Shown: positions 16,702 through 25,997, counted from the first letter of the stretch. The stretch is 47,319 bases of DNA from Pseudomonadales bacterium (GCA_022827245.1 JAJDTI010000165.1:1-47319); one strand, 5' to 3'. The notes: generated from the letters alone by a model not told the origin. Made by a program: numbers and translations.

Positions 16702-18309
16702 ATGTACGGCTGCCTCAGCGCGCGGCTCTTCCGCACCGTTGCCCTCGCCTTCCTGACTGCCGCCGCCGCGCAGGCGGAGGAGATGGTCGTCGCCTTCGGC
16801 GCGGAACCCACCCAGGTCGAGCCGACCCGCGCCACGGCCGGGGTCGACGCCTACTTCGTTTCGCTCTTCTACGAGCAGTTGCTGAACGTCAGTCCGGAAC
16901 TCGAGCGAATCGACTGGCTCGCCGAGTCCTGGTCCTTCGAGCCGGTCGGCGACGAGCACATCCTTTCCGTGAAGATCCGGGAGGGCGTGAAGTTCCACAA
17001 CGGGGACACCCTCTCCGCGCACGACTTCCGATTCGCCTTCGAGCGCCAGCGGGATCCGCTGTCGCGCGCCGCGGGGCGCTTCCGTTACGTCCGCGATCTC
17101 GTCGTGCGCGACGACCATCGCTTCGACATCGTGTTCCGCGAACCCGACGCCGCCTTCGTCCCCTGGAACCTCGCGCTGTGGGCCATCCCGCGCCGGCACT
17201 TCGAAGCCGTGGGCGAGGCCGGCATGCAGGCGCATCCCGTCGGCACGGGCCCGTGGAAGTTCGTCTCGCGCAAGCCACGCGAGGAACTCGTCGTGGAGCG
17301 GTTCGAGGATTACTGGAACGCCAGTGCGAAGCCCCGCGCGAAGCGGCTCGTCATCAAGATCATCCCGGAGGACACCACGCGGGTGGCGGCGTTCAAGACG
17401 GGCGCCGTGGACTGGATCGACGCCGTCCCCCCGGCCCAGGTCGGGGACTTCGAGGCGATGCCGGGAGTGCGGACGGTGTCGCTGCCGGGACCCAACAACC
17501 TCTACCTCGGCCTGAACGCCGTCGACCCGCGCAGCCCCCTCGCCGACGTGCGCGTCCGGCGGGCCGTGGCGCATGCCATCGACACCGACGCGATCGTGGA
17601 GTTCGTCGTCCACGGGCAGGGGATCAGGACCGCCCAGCTCGCGCCCGGGTCGGTGGGCTACGACGCGGCGCTCACGCCGTACCGGTACGACCCCGGGCTC
17701 GCGCGCGCCCTGCTCGCCGAAGCCGGTTACCCCCGCGGCATACGCGTCAACTGCTACAACCTCACGACCCCGCGGGAGCCGAACATCAAGGAAGTCGGCG
17801 AGGCGGTGTTCGCGTTCCTCGGCGCCGCGGGCATCCGCTGCCGCGTGCACCAGATGGAGTACGGCGCATGGATCAATCTCCTCCGGGGGGCGTCGCGGCC
17901 GACCATGGACGGCATCGTGAGCGCCATGTGGGGTCACGGCCTGCCGGCGGACCCGACCGACGCATGGTCCGGCCACCTGCACACGGCGGCGGACAACTGG
18001 GGGCGGAACTCCTATCACTCTGACCCCGCGTTCGACCGCCTCGTGGAGGAACTGCGCACGACGATGGACCCCGGGGCGCGGTATCGTCTCGCGAGCCGCA
18101 TCGCCCGCCTCAAGCACGAGCAGGTGGCGGGTGGCCTCCCCACCTACCGGCCGCTGATCTCCCTGGCCTGGCGCGACACGCTCAGGTTCCGCCCCTGGCC
18201 GGCGGCCGGCTGGCGATCCATGTACGAGATCGACCTCGCGCGACCTCACGGTCGCGTTGGAAGTTCCGCTCGCGCGGAACTTCTACGGCGCGAGCGCCTT
18301 GCCCCATGA
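16702..18309 (+). CDS. ABC transporter substrate-binding protein, SBP family 5 (copy 1)
   Basis: A 535-residue periplasmic peptide/nickel-type binding protein. A signal peptide (about residues 1-25, ending AAAAQA) is followed by MVVAFGAEPTQVEPTRATAG. Family blocks LFYEQLLNVSPELERIDWL, VKIREGVKFHNGD and VGTGPWKFVS are clear, and the late WIDAVPPAQV and NCYNLTTPREPNIKE segments are shared with the next two genes. About two-thirds of its residues match copies 2 and 3. The C terminus runs about 20 residues past the shared end of copies 2 and 3, with a basic tail (RRERLAP). Its stop overlaps the next start as ATGA. It delivers an oligopeptide or similar solute to the permease encoded downstream. 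Confidence 0.93.
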   Translation: MYGCLSARLFRTVALAFLTAAAAQAEEMVVAFGAEPTQVEPTRATAGVDAYFVSLFYEQLLNVSPELERIDWLAESWSFEPVGDEHILSVKIREGVKFHNGDTLSAHDFRFAFERQRDPLSRAAGRFRYVRDLVVRDDHRFDIVFREPDAAFVPWNLALWAIPRRHFEAVGEAGMQAHPVGTGPWKFVSRKPREELVVERFEDYWNASAKPRAKRLVIKIIPEDTTRVAAFKTGAVDWIDAVPPAQVGDFEAMPGVRTVSLPGPNNLYLGLNAVDPRSPLADVRVRRAVAHAIDTDAIVEFVVHGQGIRTAQLAPGSVGYDAALTPYRYDPGLARALLAEAGYPRGIRVNCYNLTTPREPNIKEVGEAVFAFLGAAGIRCRVHQMEYGAWINLLRGASRPTMDGIVSAMWGHGLPADPTDAWSGHLHTAADNWGRNSYHSDPAFDRLVEELRTTMDPGARYRLASRIARLKHEQVAGGLPTYRPLISLAWRDTLRFRPWPAAGWRSMYEIDLARPHGRVGSSARAELLRRERLAP

Positions 18310-19844
18310 TGCGCCGGCTCGCAGGCGCCCTCGCCCTCACCCTGGCGACCGCGACCGGCTCCGCCGACGAGGCCTCGCAGGTCACCGTGGCGTTCGCGGC
18401 CGAACCTCCGCAGACCGACCCGACCCGCGCCATCGGCGGCGTCGACGAGTACTTCCTGACGCTCTTCTACGAGCAGTTGCTGAACGTCGATCCGAACCTC
18501 GACCGCGTCGACTGGCTCGCCGAGTCCTGGTCCTTCGAACCCTCGGGGACGGACCACGTGCTCTCGGTGAAACTGCGCGAAGGGGTCCGCTTCCACAACG
18601 GCGACACGCTCTCCGCGCACGACTTCCGCTACGCCTACGAGCGCCAGCGCGACCCGGTCTCCCGCTCTGCCATACGGTTCCGCTACGTGCGCGATCTCGT
18701 GGTGCACGACGAATACCGCTTCGACGTCGTCTTCGACCGGCCCGACGCCCTTTTCGCCCACTGGAACCTCGCACTTTGGGCCGTCCCCCGGCGGTACTTC
18801 GAGGCGGTCGGCGACGCCGGCGTGCAGGCCCATCCCGTCGGCACCGGACCGTGGAAGTTCGTCTCGCGCAAACCCCGCGAGGAACTGGTGGTGGAACGTT
18901 TCGAGGACTACTGGAACGCCGACGCGGCGCCCCGAGCCAAGCAGCTCGTGATCAAGATCATCCCGGAAGACACCACTCGCGTGGCCGCGTTCAAGACCGG
19001 CGCCGTGGACTGGATCGACGGCGTACCGCCCGCCCAGGTCGCCGAGTTCGGCGGGCTCCCAGGCGTGCGCATGGCATCCCTGCCGACGCCGAACAACCTC
19101 TACTTCGCCATCAACGCGGTGGACCCGCGCAATCCCCTGGCGGACGTCCGCGTGCGGCAGGCGGTCGCCCACGCCATCGATATCGACGCCATCGTGGAGC
19201 ACATCGTCCACGGACAGGGCATCCGCACGGTGCAGGTGGCGCCCGGGACGCTGGGCTACGACCCGACCCTCGAACCCTACGCGTACGACCCCGTCCGGGC
19301 GCGCGCCCTGCTCGCCGAGGCCGGTTACCCAACTGGCTTCAACGTCAACTGCTACAACCTCACCACACCGAGGGAACCCAACATCAAGGAAGTGGGGGAA
19401 GCCGCCTTCGCCTTCCTCCGCGCCGTCGGCGTCCGGTGCCGCATCGTCCAGATCGAGTACGGTGCTTGGGTCTACCTGATGCGCGCCGCCTCGCAGCCCA
19501 CCATGGACGGGATCATCAGCGCGATGGGGTGGCAGGGGCTCCCCGGCGATCCCACCGACGCCTGGTCGAGCCACCTGCACACGTTCACCGAGCAATGGGG
19601 ACGCCTTTCCTACCACGCCGACCCGGAATTCGACCCGCTCATCGAGACGCTGCGGACCACGATGGATCCCACCAGGCGCGAGGCGCTCGCCAGGCGCATC
19701 GTCCGCCTGAAGCACGAGCGCGTCGCGGGGGGACTGCCGACCTATCGCCCCGTGGTTTCCCTGGCGTGGCGGGACACCATCGCGTTCCGCCCGTGGCCGG
19801 GGGCGTACTGGCGGTCCATGTACGAGATCGACGTCGCACGATGA
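18306..19844 (+). CDS. ABC transporter substrate-binding protein, SBP family 5 (copy 2)
   Basis: A 512-residue paralogue of the flanking binding proteins, with a short signal peptide (about residues 1-20, ending TGSADEA). The same blocks recur in order: LFYEQLLNVDPNLDRVDWL, LREGVRFHNGD, VGTGPWKFVSRKPREE, TRVAAFKTGAVDWIDG and NCYNLTTPREPNIKE. It differs from copy 1 mainly in surface stretches and in the pocket-region segment MGWQGLPGDPTDAWSSHLHT (copies 1 and 3 have MWGHGL or MWGQGL). Translation is coupled to copy 1 by an ATGA overlap. Different copies probably recognise different solutes for one translocator. Confidence 0.93.
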   Translation: MMRRLAGALALTLATATGSADEASQVTVAFAAEPPQTDPTRAIGGVDEYFLTLFYEQLLNVDPNLDRVDWLAESWSFEPSGTDHVLSVKLREGVRFHNGDTLSAHDFRYAYERQRDPVSRSAIRFRYVRDLVVHDEYRFDVVFDRPDALFAHWNLALWAVPRRYFEAVGDAGVQAHPVGTGPWKFVSRKPREELVVERFEDYWNADAAPRAKQLVIKIIPEDTTRVAAFKTGAVDWIDGVPPAQVAEFGGLPGVRMASLPTPNNLYFAINAVDPRNPLADVRVRQAVAHAIDIDAIVEHIVHGQGIRTVQVAPGTLGYDPTLEPYAYDPVRARALLAEAGYPTGFNVNCYNLTTPREPNIKEVGEAAFAFLRAVGVRCRIVQIEYGAWVYLMRAASQPTMDGIISAMGWQGLPGDPTDAWSSHLHTFTEQWGRLSYHADPEFDPLIETLRTTMDPTRREALARRIVRLKHERVAGGLPTYRPVVSLAWRDTIAFRPWPGAYWRSMYEIDVAR

Positions 19845-19899
19845 GCCGGCGCGCGGCGCGCTGTCCGAACCGGTGTCGAGCGTGTACCTTGCAGCGTCC

Positions 19900-21468
19900 A
19901 TGAGTACTGCGCAGCGAGACCTCGTCGGCGGAATCCTGGTCGCGCTCGCCGCGTTCGCATCCGTCCGTTCCACGGAGGCGGCGGAGGTCGTCGTCGCGTT
20001 CGGGGCGGAGCCGGTCCAGGTCGACCCGACCCGTTCCTCGGCCGGCGTGGACCAGTACTTCACGAACCTGTTCTACGAGCAGTTGCTGACGGTCACGCCG
20101 GACCTCGAACGCGTCAACTGGCTCGCGGAATCCTGGAACGTGGACCAGTCCGGCCCCGACACCGTGCTCCGCGTCACGCTCCGTCCCGACGTGCGGTTCC
20201 ACAACGGCGATGTCCTCACCTCGGATGACTTCCGCTACGCCTACGAGCGCCAGAGCGACCCGATTTCGCGCAACGCCGGCCGCTTCCGCTACATCCGCGA
20301 CCTCATCGTCCTCGACGACCGGCGCTTCAACATCGTGTTCGACACGCCCGACGGCGCCTTCATTCCCCTGAACCTCGCGCTCTTTGCGATTCCGCGCCGC
20401 TACTTCGAGGAAGTCGGGGACGCCGGCGTGCAGACGCATCCCATCGGCACCGGCCCGTGGAAGTTCGTCTCGCGCACCCCCCGCGAGGAACTCGTCGTCG
20501 AGCGCTTCGAGGACTACTGGAACCCCGCCGCGCAACCCGCCGCCGAGCGGCTCGTCATCAAGATCATCCCGGAGGACACGACGCGGGTCGCCGCGTTCCG
20601 GACCGGCGCGGTGGACTGGATCGACGCGGTGCCTCCGGCACTGATCGCGGACTTCGAGACCCTGCCCGGCGTACGGGTCGTCTCGTTGCCGGCGCCCAAC
20701 AACCTGTTTCTCAACATCAACGTGACGGACGCGAACAGCCCGCTCGCGGACGTCCGCGTCCGGCGGGCGATCGCCCACGCTGTCGACTTCGACGCGATCA
20801 TCGAGTTCATCCTGTACGGGCAGGGCATCCGGACCGCGCAACTCGCCCCGGGCACGCTCGGCTACGACCCGGACCTCGCCCCCTACCCGTATGACCCGGA
20901 ACGCGCCCGGGCGCTGCTCGCCGAAGCCGGGTTCGAGCGCGGCATCAACGTGAACTGCTACAACCTCACCACCCCCCGCGAGCCCTACATCAAGGAGATG
21001 GGCGAGGCCGTGTTCGCCTACCTCGGGACCGCGGGGATACGGTGCCGGATCGTGCAACTGGAGTACGGCGCCTGGATCAACCTGGCCCGCGTGAACGCGC
21101 GCCCTGTCATGGACGGGATCCTGAGCACGATGTGGGGCCAGGGCCTGCCGGGCGATCCGACGGACGCGTGGTCCGGGCACCTGCACTCGTCGGGCGACGG
21201 CTGGGGGCCCTACTCCTATCACGTGGACCCCGAGATCGACCGGCTGGTCGAAGAACTCCGCACGACGCTCGACCCCGACACCCGCGAACGGCTCGCCCGG
21301 GAACTCGCACGCGTCAAGCACGAGCGGGTGGCCGGCGGGCTGCCCACGTACCGCCCGATGATCACCTTCGCCTGGCGGGACACCCTCGAATACCGCCCGT
21401 GGCCCGGGGCTTTCTGGCGCTCCATGCGCGACATCGGCCCCGCGCGGTCGGCCGAGGGCATCCGCTGA
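19900..21468 (+). CDS. ABC transporter substrate-binding protein, SBP family 5 (copy 3)
   Basis: A 522-residue third paralogue. The ATG at 19900 is preferred over a GTG 27 bases upstream because it gives a compact signal peptide (MSTAQRDLVGGILVALAAFA, cleaved after about STEA). Shared blocks are LFYEQLLTVTPDLERVNWL, VGTGPWKFVS-like IGTGPWKFVSRTPREE, TRVAAFRTGAVDWIDA and NCYNLTTPREPYIKE. Its Tyr in place of Asn in PYIKE and several other pocket-side changes set it apart from copies 1 and 2. It is separated from copy 2 by 55 bases, the only sizeable gap in the operon, where a TGTACCTT sequence could be a weak internal promoter. The permease start follows its stop after one base. Confidence 0.92.
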   Translation: MSTAQRDLVGGILVALAAFASVRSTEAAEVVVAFGAEPVQVDPTRSSAGVDQYFTNLFYEQLLTVTPDLERVNWLAESWNVDQSGPDTVLRVTLRPDVRFHNGDVLTSDDFRYAYERQSDPISRNAGRFRYIRDLIVLDDRRFNIVFDTPDGAFIPLNLALFAIPRRYFEEVGDAGVQTHPIGTGPWKFVSRTPREELVVERFEDYWNPAAQPAAERLVIKIIPEDTTRVAAFRTGAVDWIDAVPPALIADFETLPGVRVVSLPAPNNLFLNINVTDANSPLADVRVRRAIAHAVDFDAIIEFILYGQGIRTAQLAPGTLGYDPDLAPYPYDPERARALLAEAGFERGINVNCYNLTTPREPYIKEMGEAVFAYLGTAGIRCRIVQLEYGAWINLARVNARPVMDGILSTMWGQGLPGDPTDAWSGHLHSSGDGWGPYSYHVDPEIDRLVEELRTTLDPDTRERLARELARVKHERVAGGLPTYRPMITFAWRDTLEYRPWPGAFWRSMRDIGPARSAEGIR

Positions 21469-21469
21469 C

Positions 21470-22387
21470 ATGCGGCGCTACATCCTGCATCGACTCTGGC
21501 AGGGCGCCGTCGCGGTCGTAGGCGCGCTCCTCATCGTCTTCGTGGCGCAGCGGCTGTCCGGCGACCCGGTGGCGCTCCTGCTGCCGATGGACGCGACGGA
21601 GGCGGACTTCGAGGCCATGCGCAGCGCCCTCGGGCTCGACCGGCCGCTGCCGGTGCAGTTCGTCGTCTTCCTGCGGGATGCGCTGCTCGGCGACTTCGGC
21701 CATTCGTACCTCTGGAACATGCCGGCCATGGACCTCGTGCTGGAACGGCTGCCCGCGACACTCGAGCTGGCATTGGCCGGCCTGGTCTTCGCCCTCGCGC
21801 TCGCCGTCCCGCTGGGCGTACTGTCGGCGGTGCATCGCGGGGGCTGGATCGACAACGCCGCGAAGCTCTTCGCCATGCTGGGCCAGGCGATGCCCGGGTT
21901 CTGGGTGGGACTGCTGCTGATCGTCTTCGTGGCCGTCCAACTGCAATGGCTGCCCGCCTATGGGCGGGGCACCGTCGGCCACCTCGTGCTGCCCGCCATC
22001 GCCCTCGGCTGGTATCCCGTGGCCGCGATGACGCGCACCCTGCGCTCGGCGATGCTCGACATCATGCAGAGCGACTACGTGCGGATGGAGCGCGCCATCG
22101 GTCTCCCCGAGCGCGCGATCGTCTGGCGCTTCGCCCTGCGCAACGCCGCCGTGCCGCTGGTCACGCTGATCGGGGTGTACTTCGCGAACATGCTCGGCGG
22201 CGCCTTCGTGATCGAGGTCGTGTTCGCCTGGCCCGGTGTCGGCCGCGCCGTGGTCGAGGCGGTGTTCGCGCGGGACTTCCCGGTGGTGCAGGCGGGCGTG
22301 ATCCTGGCCGCGGTCATTTTCGTGGTCGTCAACCTGATCGTGGATCTCACCTACGGGTTGATCGATCCGAGGATCCGGCATGAGTGA
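21470..22387 (+). CDS. ABC transporter permease, DppB/OppB-like
   Basis: A 305-residue inner-membrane permease with six predicted helices. The N terminus MRRYILHRLWQGAVAVVGALL and the signature extracytoplasmic loop SGDPVALLLP are typical of DppB/OppB. The EAA-type loop that touches the ATPase lies at about residues 200-225 (RMERAIGLPERAIVWRFALRNA), followed by the conserved VIEVVFAWPGVGRA block. It begins one base after the third binding-protein gene and overlaps the next permease by 8 bases, so it is encoded as a unit with DppC. Confidence 0.95.
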   Translation: MRRYILHRLWQGAVAVVGALLIVFVAQRLSGDPVALLLPMDATEADFEAMRSALGLDRPLPVQFVVFLRDALLGDFGHSYLWNMPAMDLVLERLPATLELALAGLVFALALAVPLGVLSAVHRGGWIDNAAKLFAMLGQAMPGFWVGLLLIVFVAVQLQWLPAYGRGTVGHLVLPAIALGWYPVAAMTRTLRSAMLDIMQSDYVRMERAIGLPERAIVWRFALRNAAVPLVTLIGVYFANMLGGAFVIEVVFAWPGVGRAVVEAVFARDFPVVQAGVILAAVIFVVVNLIVDLTYGLIDPRIRHE

Positions 22388-23270
22388 GATCGCACCTGCG
22401 CCGCTGCCCGGTTTCGGCGTCGGCCGCGCGATGCGCCGCGTCGTCGGCCGCGGGTTCCCGTGGATCGCGGCGTCGATCCTCCTCCTGGTGCTCGTCTGCG
22501 CGCTCGGCAGCCCCCTCATCGCGCCGCATGCCCCGGACGCGATCTCGCTGCGCGACGCCATGCAGCCGCCGGTCTGGCAGGAAGGCGGCACGACGCGATT
22601 CCTCCTGGGCACGGACAACCTCGGGCGCGACATCCTGAGCCGCATCATCGCGGGAGCCCGCATCTCCGTGACGATCGCCGCCTACGCCATCGTCCTCTCC
22701 GGCTTCATCGGCGCGCTCCTCGGCATGGCGGCCGGGTACTTCGGCGGCATCGTCGACGCGGTCATCTCGCGCCTCATCGATATCCAGATGTCCGTCCCGG
22801 CGCTGCCGCTGGCCATGCTGTTCGCCGCCGTGCTCCCCCCCGGCGAGGCCATGGTCGTGATCGTGATCGTCCTCACGTACTGGACCTGGTATGCGCGCAT
22901 CGTGCGCGGCGAGGTGCTGAGCCTGCGCGAGCGGGACTACATCGCGCTGGCGAAGGTGGCCGGGGTCTCGACGCCCATGATCTTCCTGCGGCACCTGACG
23001 CCGAACATCCTGAACATCATGCTGGTGCTCGCGACGCTGCAGTTCGGCAGCGTGATCGTGTTCGAGGCGGGCCTGAGTTTCCTAGGCCTCGGCATACAGC
23101 CGCCGCAGGTCTCCTGGGGCGGCATGCTGGCCGACGGGCGCAACTTCATCGAAGTAGCGTGGTGGCTCATCACCGTTCCCGGCATCGCGATCATGGCGGC
23201 CTGCCTCGCCTCCAACCTGCTCGGCGACTGGCTGCGCGACACGTTCGATCCCATGCGGCGGCAGCTATGA
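22380..23270 (+). CDS. ABC transporter permease, DppC/OppC-like
   Basis: A 296-residue partner permease. It has an N-terminal anchor helix (about 30-52), the block FLLGTDNLGRDILSRIIAGARIS conserved in DppC, and five more helices. The EAA loop (about residues 186-215, YIALAKVAGVSTPMIFLRHLTPN) contacts the ATPase, and FEAGLSFLGLGIQPPQVSWG is a family hallmark. Start overlaps the dppB-like gene by 8 bases and its stop overlaps the next start as ATGA. With DppB it forms the single membrane channel fed by all three binding proteins. Confidence 0.95.
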   Translation: MSEIAPAPLPGFGVGRAMRRVVGRGFPWIAASILLLVLVCALGSPLIAPHAPDAISLRDAMQPPVWQEGGTTRFLLGTDNLGRDILSRIIAGARISVTIAAYAIVLSGFIGALLGMAAGYFGGIVDAVISRLIDIQMSVPALPLAMLFAAVLPPGEAMVVIVIVLTYWTWYARIVRGEVLSLRERDYIALAKVAGVSTPMIFLRHLTPNILNIMLVLATLQFGSVIVFEAGLSFLGLGIQPPQVSWGGMLADGRNFIEVAWWLITVPGIAIMAACLASNLLGDWLRDTFDPMRRQL

Positions 23271-24247
23271 ACGCGCCGCTGCTCTCCGTCCGGGATCTCA
23301 AGACACACCTCTTCCTCCGGCGCGGCGTCGTGAAAGCGGTGGACGGCGTGTCCTTCACGCTCGACGCGCAAGAGACGCTCGGACTCATCGGCGAGTCGGG
23401 CAGCGGCAAGACGATGACGGGACTCTCTCTCCTCGGGCTGCCGCCGAAGCCCGCCGGGCGGATCGTCGGCGGTTCGATCGTTCTCGAAGGGCGCGAACTG
23501 GTGGGGCTCGACGAGGACGTGTTGGCCGAGGAAATCCGGGGGCGCCGCATCGCGATGATCTCCCAGGACCCCATGACGTCGTTGAACCCGGTGTTCTCGG
23601 TGGGAGAGCAGGTAGCCGCCCCGCTGCGCGCGCACGACCTCGCGCAGGGACGCGAAGCCGCGGATCTCGCCATCCACGAACTCGGCCGCGTGCGGGTGCC
23701 GTCCGCCCGCGAGCGATCGGGCGATTACCCGCACCAGTTCAGCGGCGGCATGCGCCAGCGCGTCGTCGCTGCGATGGCCATCGCCTGTCAGCCCCGGGTG
23801 CTGATCGCCGACGAGCCGACCAGCGCGCTCGACGTGACGATCCAGGTGCAGTTCATGGACCTCCTCGAGGCGCTGCAGGCGGAAACCGGGGCGGCCCTGC
23901 TCTTCATCACGCACGACCTCGGGGTCGCGGCCAGCCTGTGCCACCGGATCGCGGTGATGTACGCGGGACGCATCGTCGAGACGGCGAATGCGCGCACGCT
24001 GTACGGCTCGCCCGCGCACCCCTACACGCAGGGGCTGCTCGACTCCCTGCCGCGACTCGGCCGGCGCCGTGGGCGCTTGACGGCCATCGGCGGCGCACCG
24101 CCGGACGCCCTGCGGTTGCCCGCCGGATGCGCGTTCCATCCGCGCTGTCCCCACGCGACGGACCGCTGCCGCGAGGCCGCCCCCCCGGAGACGCGGCTGG
24201 ACGACGGACACATCGTGCGTTGCTGGCTGCACGAGGACGGCTCTTGA
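23267..24247 (+). CDS. ABC transporter ATP-binding protein, DppD/OppD-like
   Basis: A 326-residue ATPase energising peptide uptake. Walker A is GESGSGKT, the Q-loop SQDPMTSLNP, the signature SGGMRQR and Walker B VLIADEPTSALD; the H-loop His is in FITHDLG. The C-terminal extension contains AGCAFHPRCPHATDRC, the oligopeptide-transporter region with the conserved Cys residues that in relatives bind an iron-sulfur cluster. The ATG at 23267 was chosen because it overlaps the dppC-like stop; an in-frame extension upstream covers the permease genes and is not real. It pairs with the following DppF-like ATPase as a heterodimer. Confidence 0.95.
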   Translation: MNAPLLSVRDLKTHLFLRRGVVKAVDGVSFTLDAQETLGLIGESGSGKTMTGLSLLGLPPKPAGRIVGGSIVLEGRELVGLDEDVLAEEIRGRRIAMISQDPMTSLNPVFSVGEQVAAPLRAHDLAQGREAADLAIHELGRVRVPSARERSGDYPHQFSGGMRQRVVAAMAIACQPRVLIADEPTSALDVTIQVQFMDLLEALQAETGAALLFITHDLGVAASLCHRIAVMYAGRIVETANARTLYGSPAHPYTQGLLDSLPRLGRRRGRLTAIGGAPPDALRLPAGCAFHPRCPHATDRCREAAPPETRLDDGHIVRCWLHEDGS

Positions 24248-25203
24248 CCCTGTTGGCCCTCCACGGCGTGAGCTGCCATTTCTCGATGCCCGGCGGGCGC
24301 GCGCTCAAGGCCGTGGACGGCGTGGACCTCGCCGTGGAGGCGGGGCAGACGTTTGCCCTCGTTGGTGAATCGGGGTGCGGAAAGAGCACGCTGGCCAAGC
24401 TCGTCCTCGGCCTCGAACGGCTGCACGCGGGCCGCATCGTCTTTGACGGTACCGACGTCGCCGATCTCGACCGCTCCGGACGCCGCCGCTTCCGCGCCCG
24501 CGTCCAGGCCGTCTTCCAGGACCCCTACAGCTCGCTCAACCCCCGGTTACGCGTCGGCACGATCCTCTCCGAACCCCTCACCGCCCGCGGCGAGCGCGGC
24601 CGCGCCGTGCAGGCCCGTACCGCCGAGGTCCTCGAACTCGTCGGGTTGCCGGAGAACGCCGCCCGCCTCTATCCACACGAATTCTCCGGCGGCCAGCGGC
24701 AGCGCATCACCATCGCCCGGGCGCTGGTGCCGCAGCCGGAGCTCATCGTGCTGGACGAACCGGTCTCCGCCCTCGACGTATCCATACGCGCGCAGATCCT
24801 CAACCTGCTGCAGGACCTCCAGAACGAGCTGTCGCTGTCGTACCTGCTGATCGCGCACGATCTCGCGCTGGTCGAACACACGAGCGACCGGCTCGGGGTC
24901 ATGTACCTCGGCGAGATCGTGGAGAGCGGGCCGAGCGCGGAGGTCTTTGCAGAGCCGCGGCACCCCTATACGCAGGCGCTGCTGGCGGCGGTGCCTCGAC
25001 CTGACCCGGGCCATCCGCGCGCGAGCGGGCACGTCACCGGGGAGATCGCGACGGCGCTCGATCCGCCGTCAGGGTGCCGGTTTCATCCGCGGTGTCCGCA
25101 TGTGATGGAGGTGTGTCGGTCTGTGAGTCCCGCGGTGCACACGAGGCGCGATACGGAGGCGGACGGCACCAACCTCGTGCGGTGCCACCTCGCTGCGACG
25201 TGA
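24244..25203 (+). CDS. ABC transporter ATP-binding protein, DppF/OppF-like
   Basis: A 319-residue second ATPase. Walker A GESGCGKS, Q-loop FQDPYSSLNP, signature SGGQRQR and Walker B LIVLDEPVSALD are all intact, and the C-terminal GCRFHPRCPHVMEVC block is the oligopeptide-transporter tail. The start is most likely the TTG at 24244, which overlaps the upstream stop as TTGA and gives the family N terminus LLALHGVSCHFSMPGG; TTG at 24253 or GTG at 24268 are alternatives. It is the last gene of the importer operon; a perfect 6-bp stem lies 31 bases downstream. Confidence 0.93.
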   Translation: MTLLALHGVSCHFSMPGGRALKAVDGVDLAVEAGQTFALVGESGCGKSTLAKLVLGLERLHAGRIVFDGTDVADLDRSGRRRFRARVQAVFQDPYSSLNPRLRVGTILSEPLTARGERGRAVQARTAEVLELVGLPENAARLYPHEFSGGQRQRITIARALVPQPELIVLDEPVSALDVSIRAQILNLLQDLQNELSLSYLLIAHDLALVEHTSDRLGVMYLGEIVESGPSAEVFAEPRHPYTQALLAAVPRPDPGHPRASGHVTGEIATALDPPSGCRFHPRCPHVMEVCRSVSPAVHTRRDTEADGTNLVRCHLAAT

Positions 25204-25233
25204 GAGCGCTGCGTCGAAACTGGCAGCCGACCA

Positions 25234-25247
25234 CGGTCCAAGGACCG
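25234..25247. terminator. Short palindrome, possible bidirectional terminator
   Basis: CGGTCCAAGGACCG is a 6-bp perfect stem with a two-base loop, in the 95-base gap between the convergent ends of the importer operon and the Uma2-family gene. There is no T-tract on either side, so a terminator role is inferred from position only. Confidence 0.35.
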
Positions 25248-25298
25248 CGAAGTCGAGCAAGGCCACGCCCCCCTCTATCGGTCCGTCAGGCGCGCCCG

Positions 25299-25997
25299 TC
25301 ACTCGCCGCGTAGTTGACACTCAAGCTCCCGCACGCGGGTCTGCAACTCCGCGAGCGTCCGCAGGTACTCGTTCCGGGCCGGGTCGAAGAGACGTAGCCT
25401 GTCCCCCTCCAGCCGCAGTTCCACGCCGAGCAGGCTCCCGTGGCAAAGTGCGCCGTCGCGCGCCTCCAGCGCCAACGGCCGGTAACGGCTCCGCGCGTCG
25501 AGTCGGCGACCCTTCAACATCGGGTCGAGGTAGTCCCCGTCCGGGTCGAACTGCCAGTACTCCCGCACGCCCAACGCCGCGTACAGCTCCTTCTTTCTCC
25601 CCTCGTCCTCCTGGCGCGTGGCGCGCGACGTGACCTCCAGCACGAAGTCCGCGAACCTGCCGCCCTCGACCCACGTCCGCCACACGCGGCGTTCCGGCAA
25701 CTTCGGCACGCCGAGCGTCACGAACACGTCCGGTGAGACGGAGGTACGCGTGTCGTTCTCGACGTAATACATCATCATGTTGCCGCCTACGTAGACATCC
25801 TCGCGGTCGCGGAAGAACTCCTTCAGCGACCCGATGGCGTCGATCATCGCTTGCATGTGCCAAGGCGTCTCCGCCATTGGCCTACCGTCCGATTCCGGGT
25901 AATCGGCCAACGTCGGCACTGGCGGCGTCGGCGCTCCGGCAGGTGACGAGATCGCCGTCGCGTCGCCCGTGATGGGAACGGTTTTGGTTTCCTGCAT
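25299..25997 (-). CDS. Uma2-family (DUF820) predicted endonuclease
   Basis: A 232-residue protein of the Uma2/DUF820 family, a PD-(D/E)XK-like fold common in multiplied copies in cyanobacteria and other bacteria, with no well-defined cellular role. The core SVSPDVFVTLGVP carries the catalytic-type Asp, and FVLEVTSRATRQEDEGRKKELYAALGVREYW carries the Glu and the Lys residues of the E-x-S and K motif, so the active site looks intact. The ATG at 25997 was chosen because a GGAGAG site lies at proper distance; an earlier ATG at 26084 lacks one. A C-terminal segment (from about 205) is predicted coiled coil (LAELQTRVRELECQL). It stands alone on the minus strand, convergent to the importer operon. 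Confidence 0.85.
   Translation of the reverse strand: MQETKTVPITGDATAISSPAGAPTPPVPTLADYPESDGRPMAETPWHMQAMIDAIGSLKEFFRDREDVYVGGNMMMYYVENDTRTSVSPDVFVTLGVPKLPERRVWRTWVEGGRFADFVLEVTSRATRQEDEGRKKELYAALGVREYWQFDPDGDYLDPMLKGRRLDARSRYRPLALEARDGALCHGSLLGVELRLEGDRLRLFDPARNEYLRTLAELQTRVRELECQLRGE

Noticed and set aside
15361..18249. A 962-codon open frame antisense to the first binding-protein gene and others (similar long frames at 18246-20063, 19639-21471 and 26662-29310).
   Set aside because: They mirror strong genes in other frames, have low-complexity Arg/Gly/Ala/Asp composition and contain no domain. High GC at third positions makes such shadow frames common here.
16702..21468. DNA-level repeats among the three binding-protein genes as recent mobile-element-driven duplication.
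   Set aside because: The shared stretches are coding-sequence homology with many silent and non-silent changes; no repeat boundaries or element ends flank the copies.
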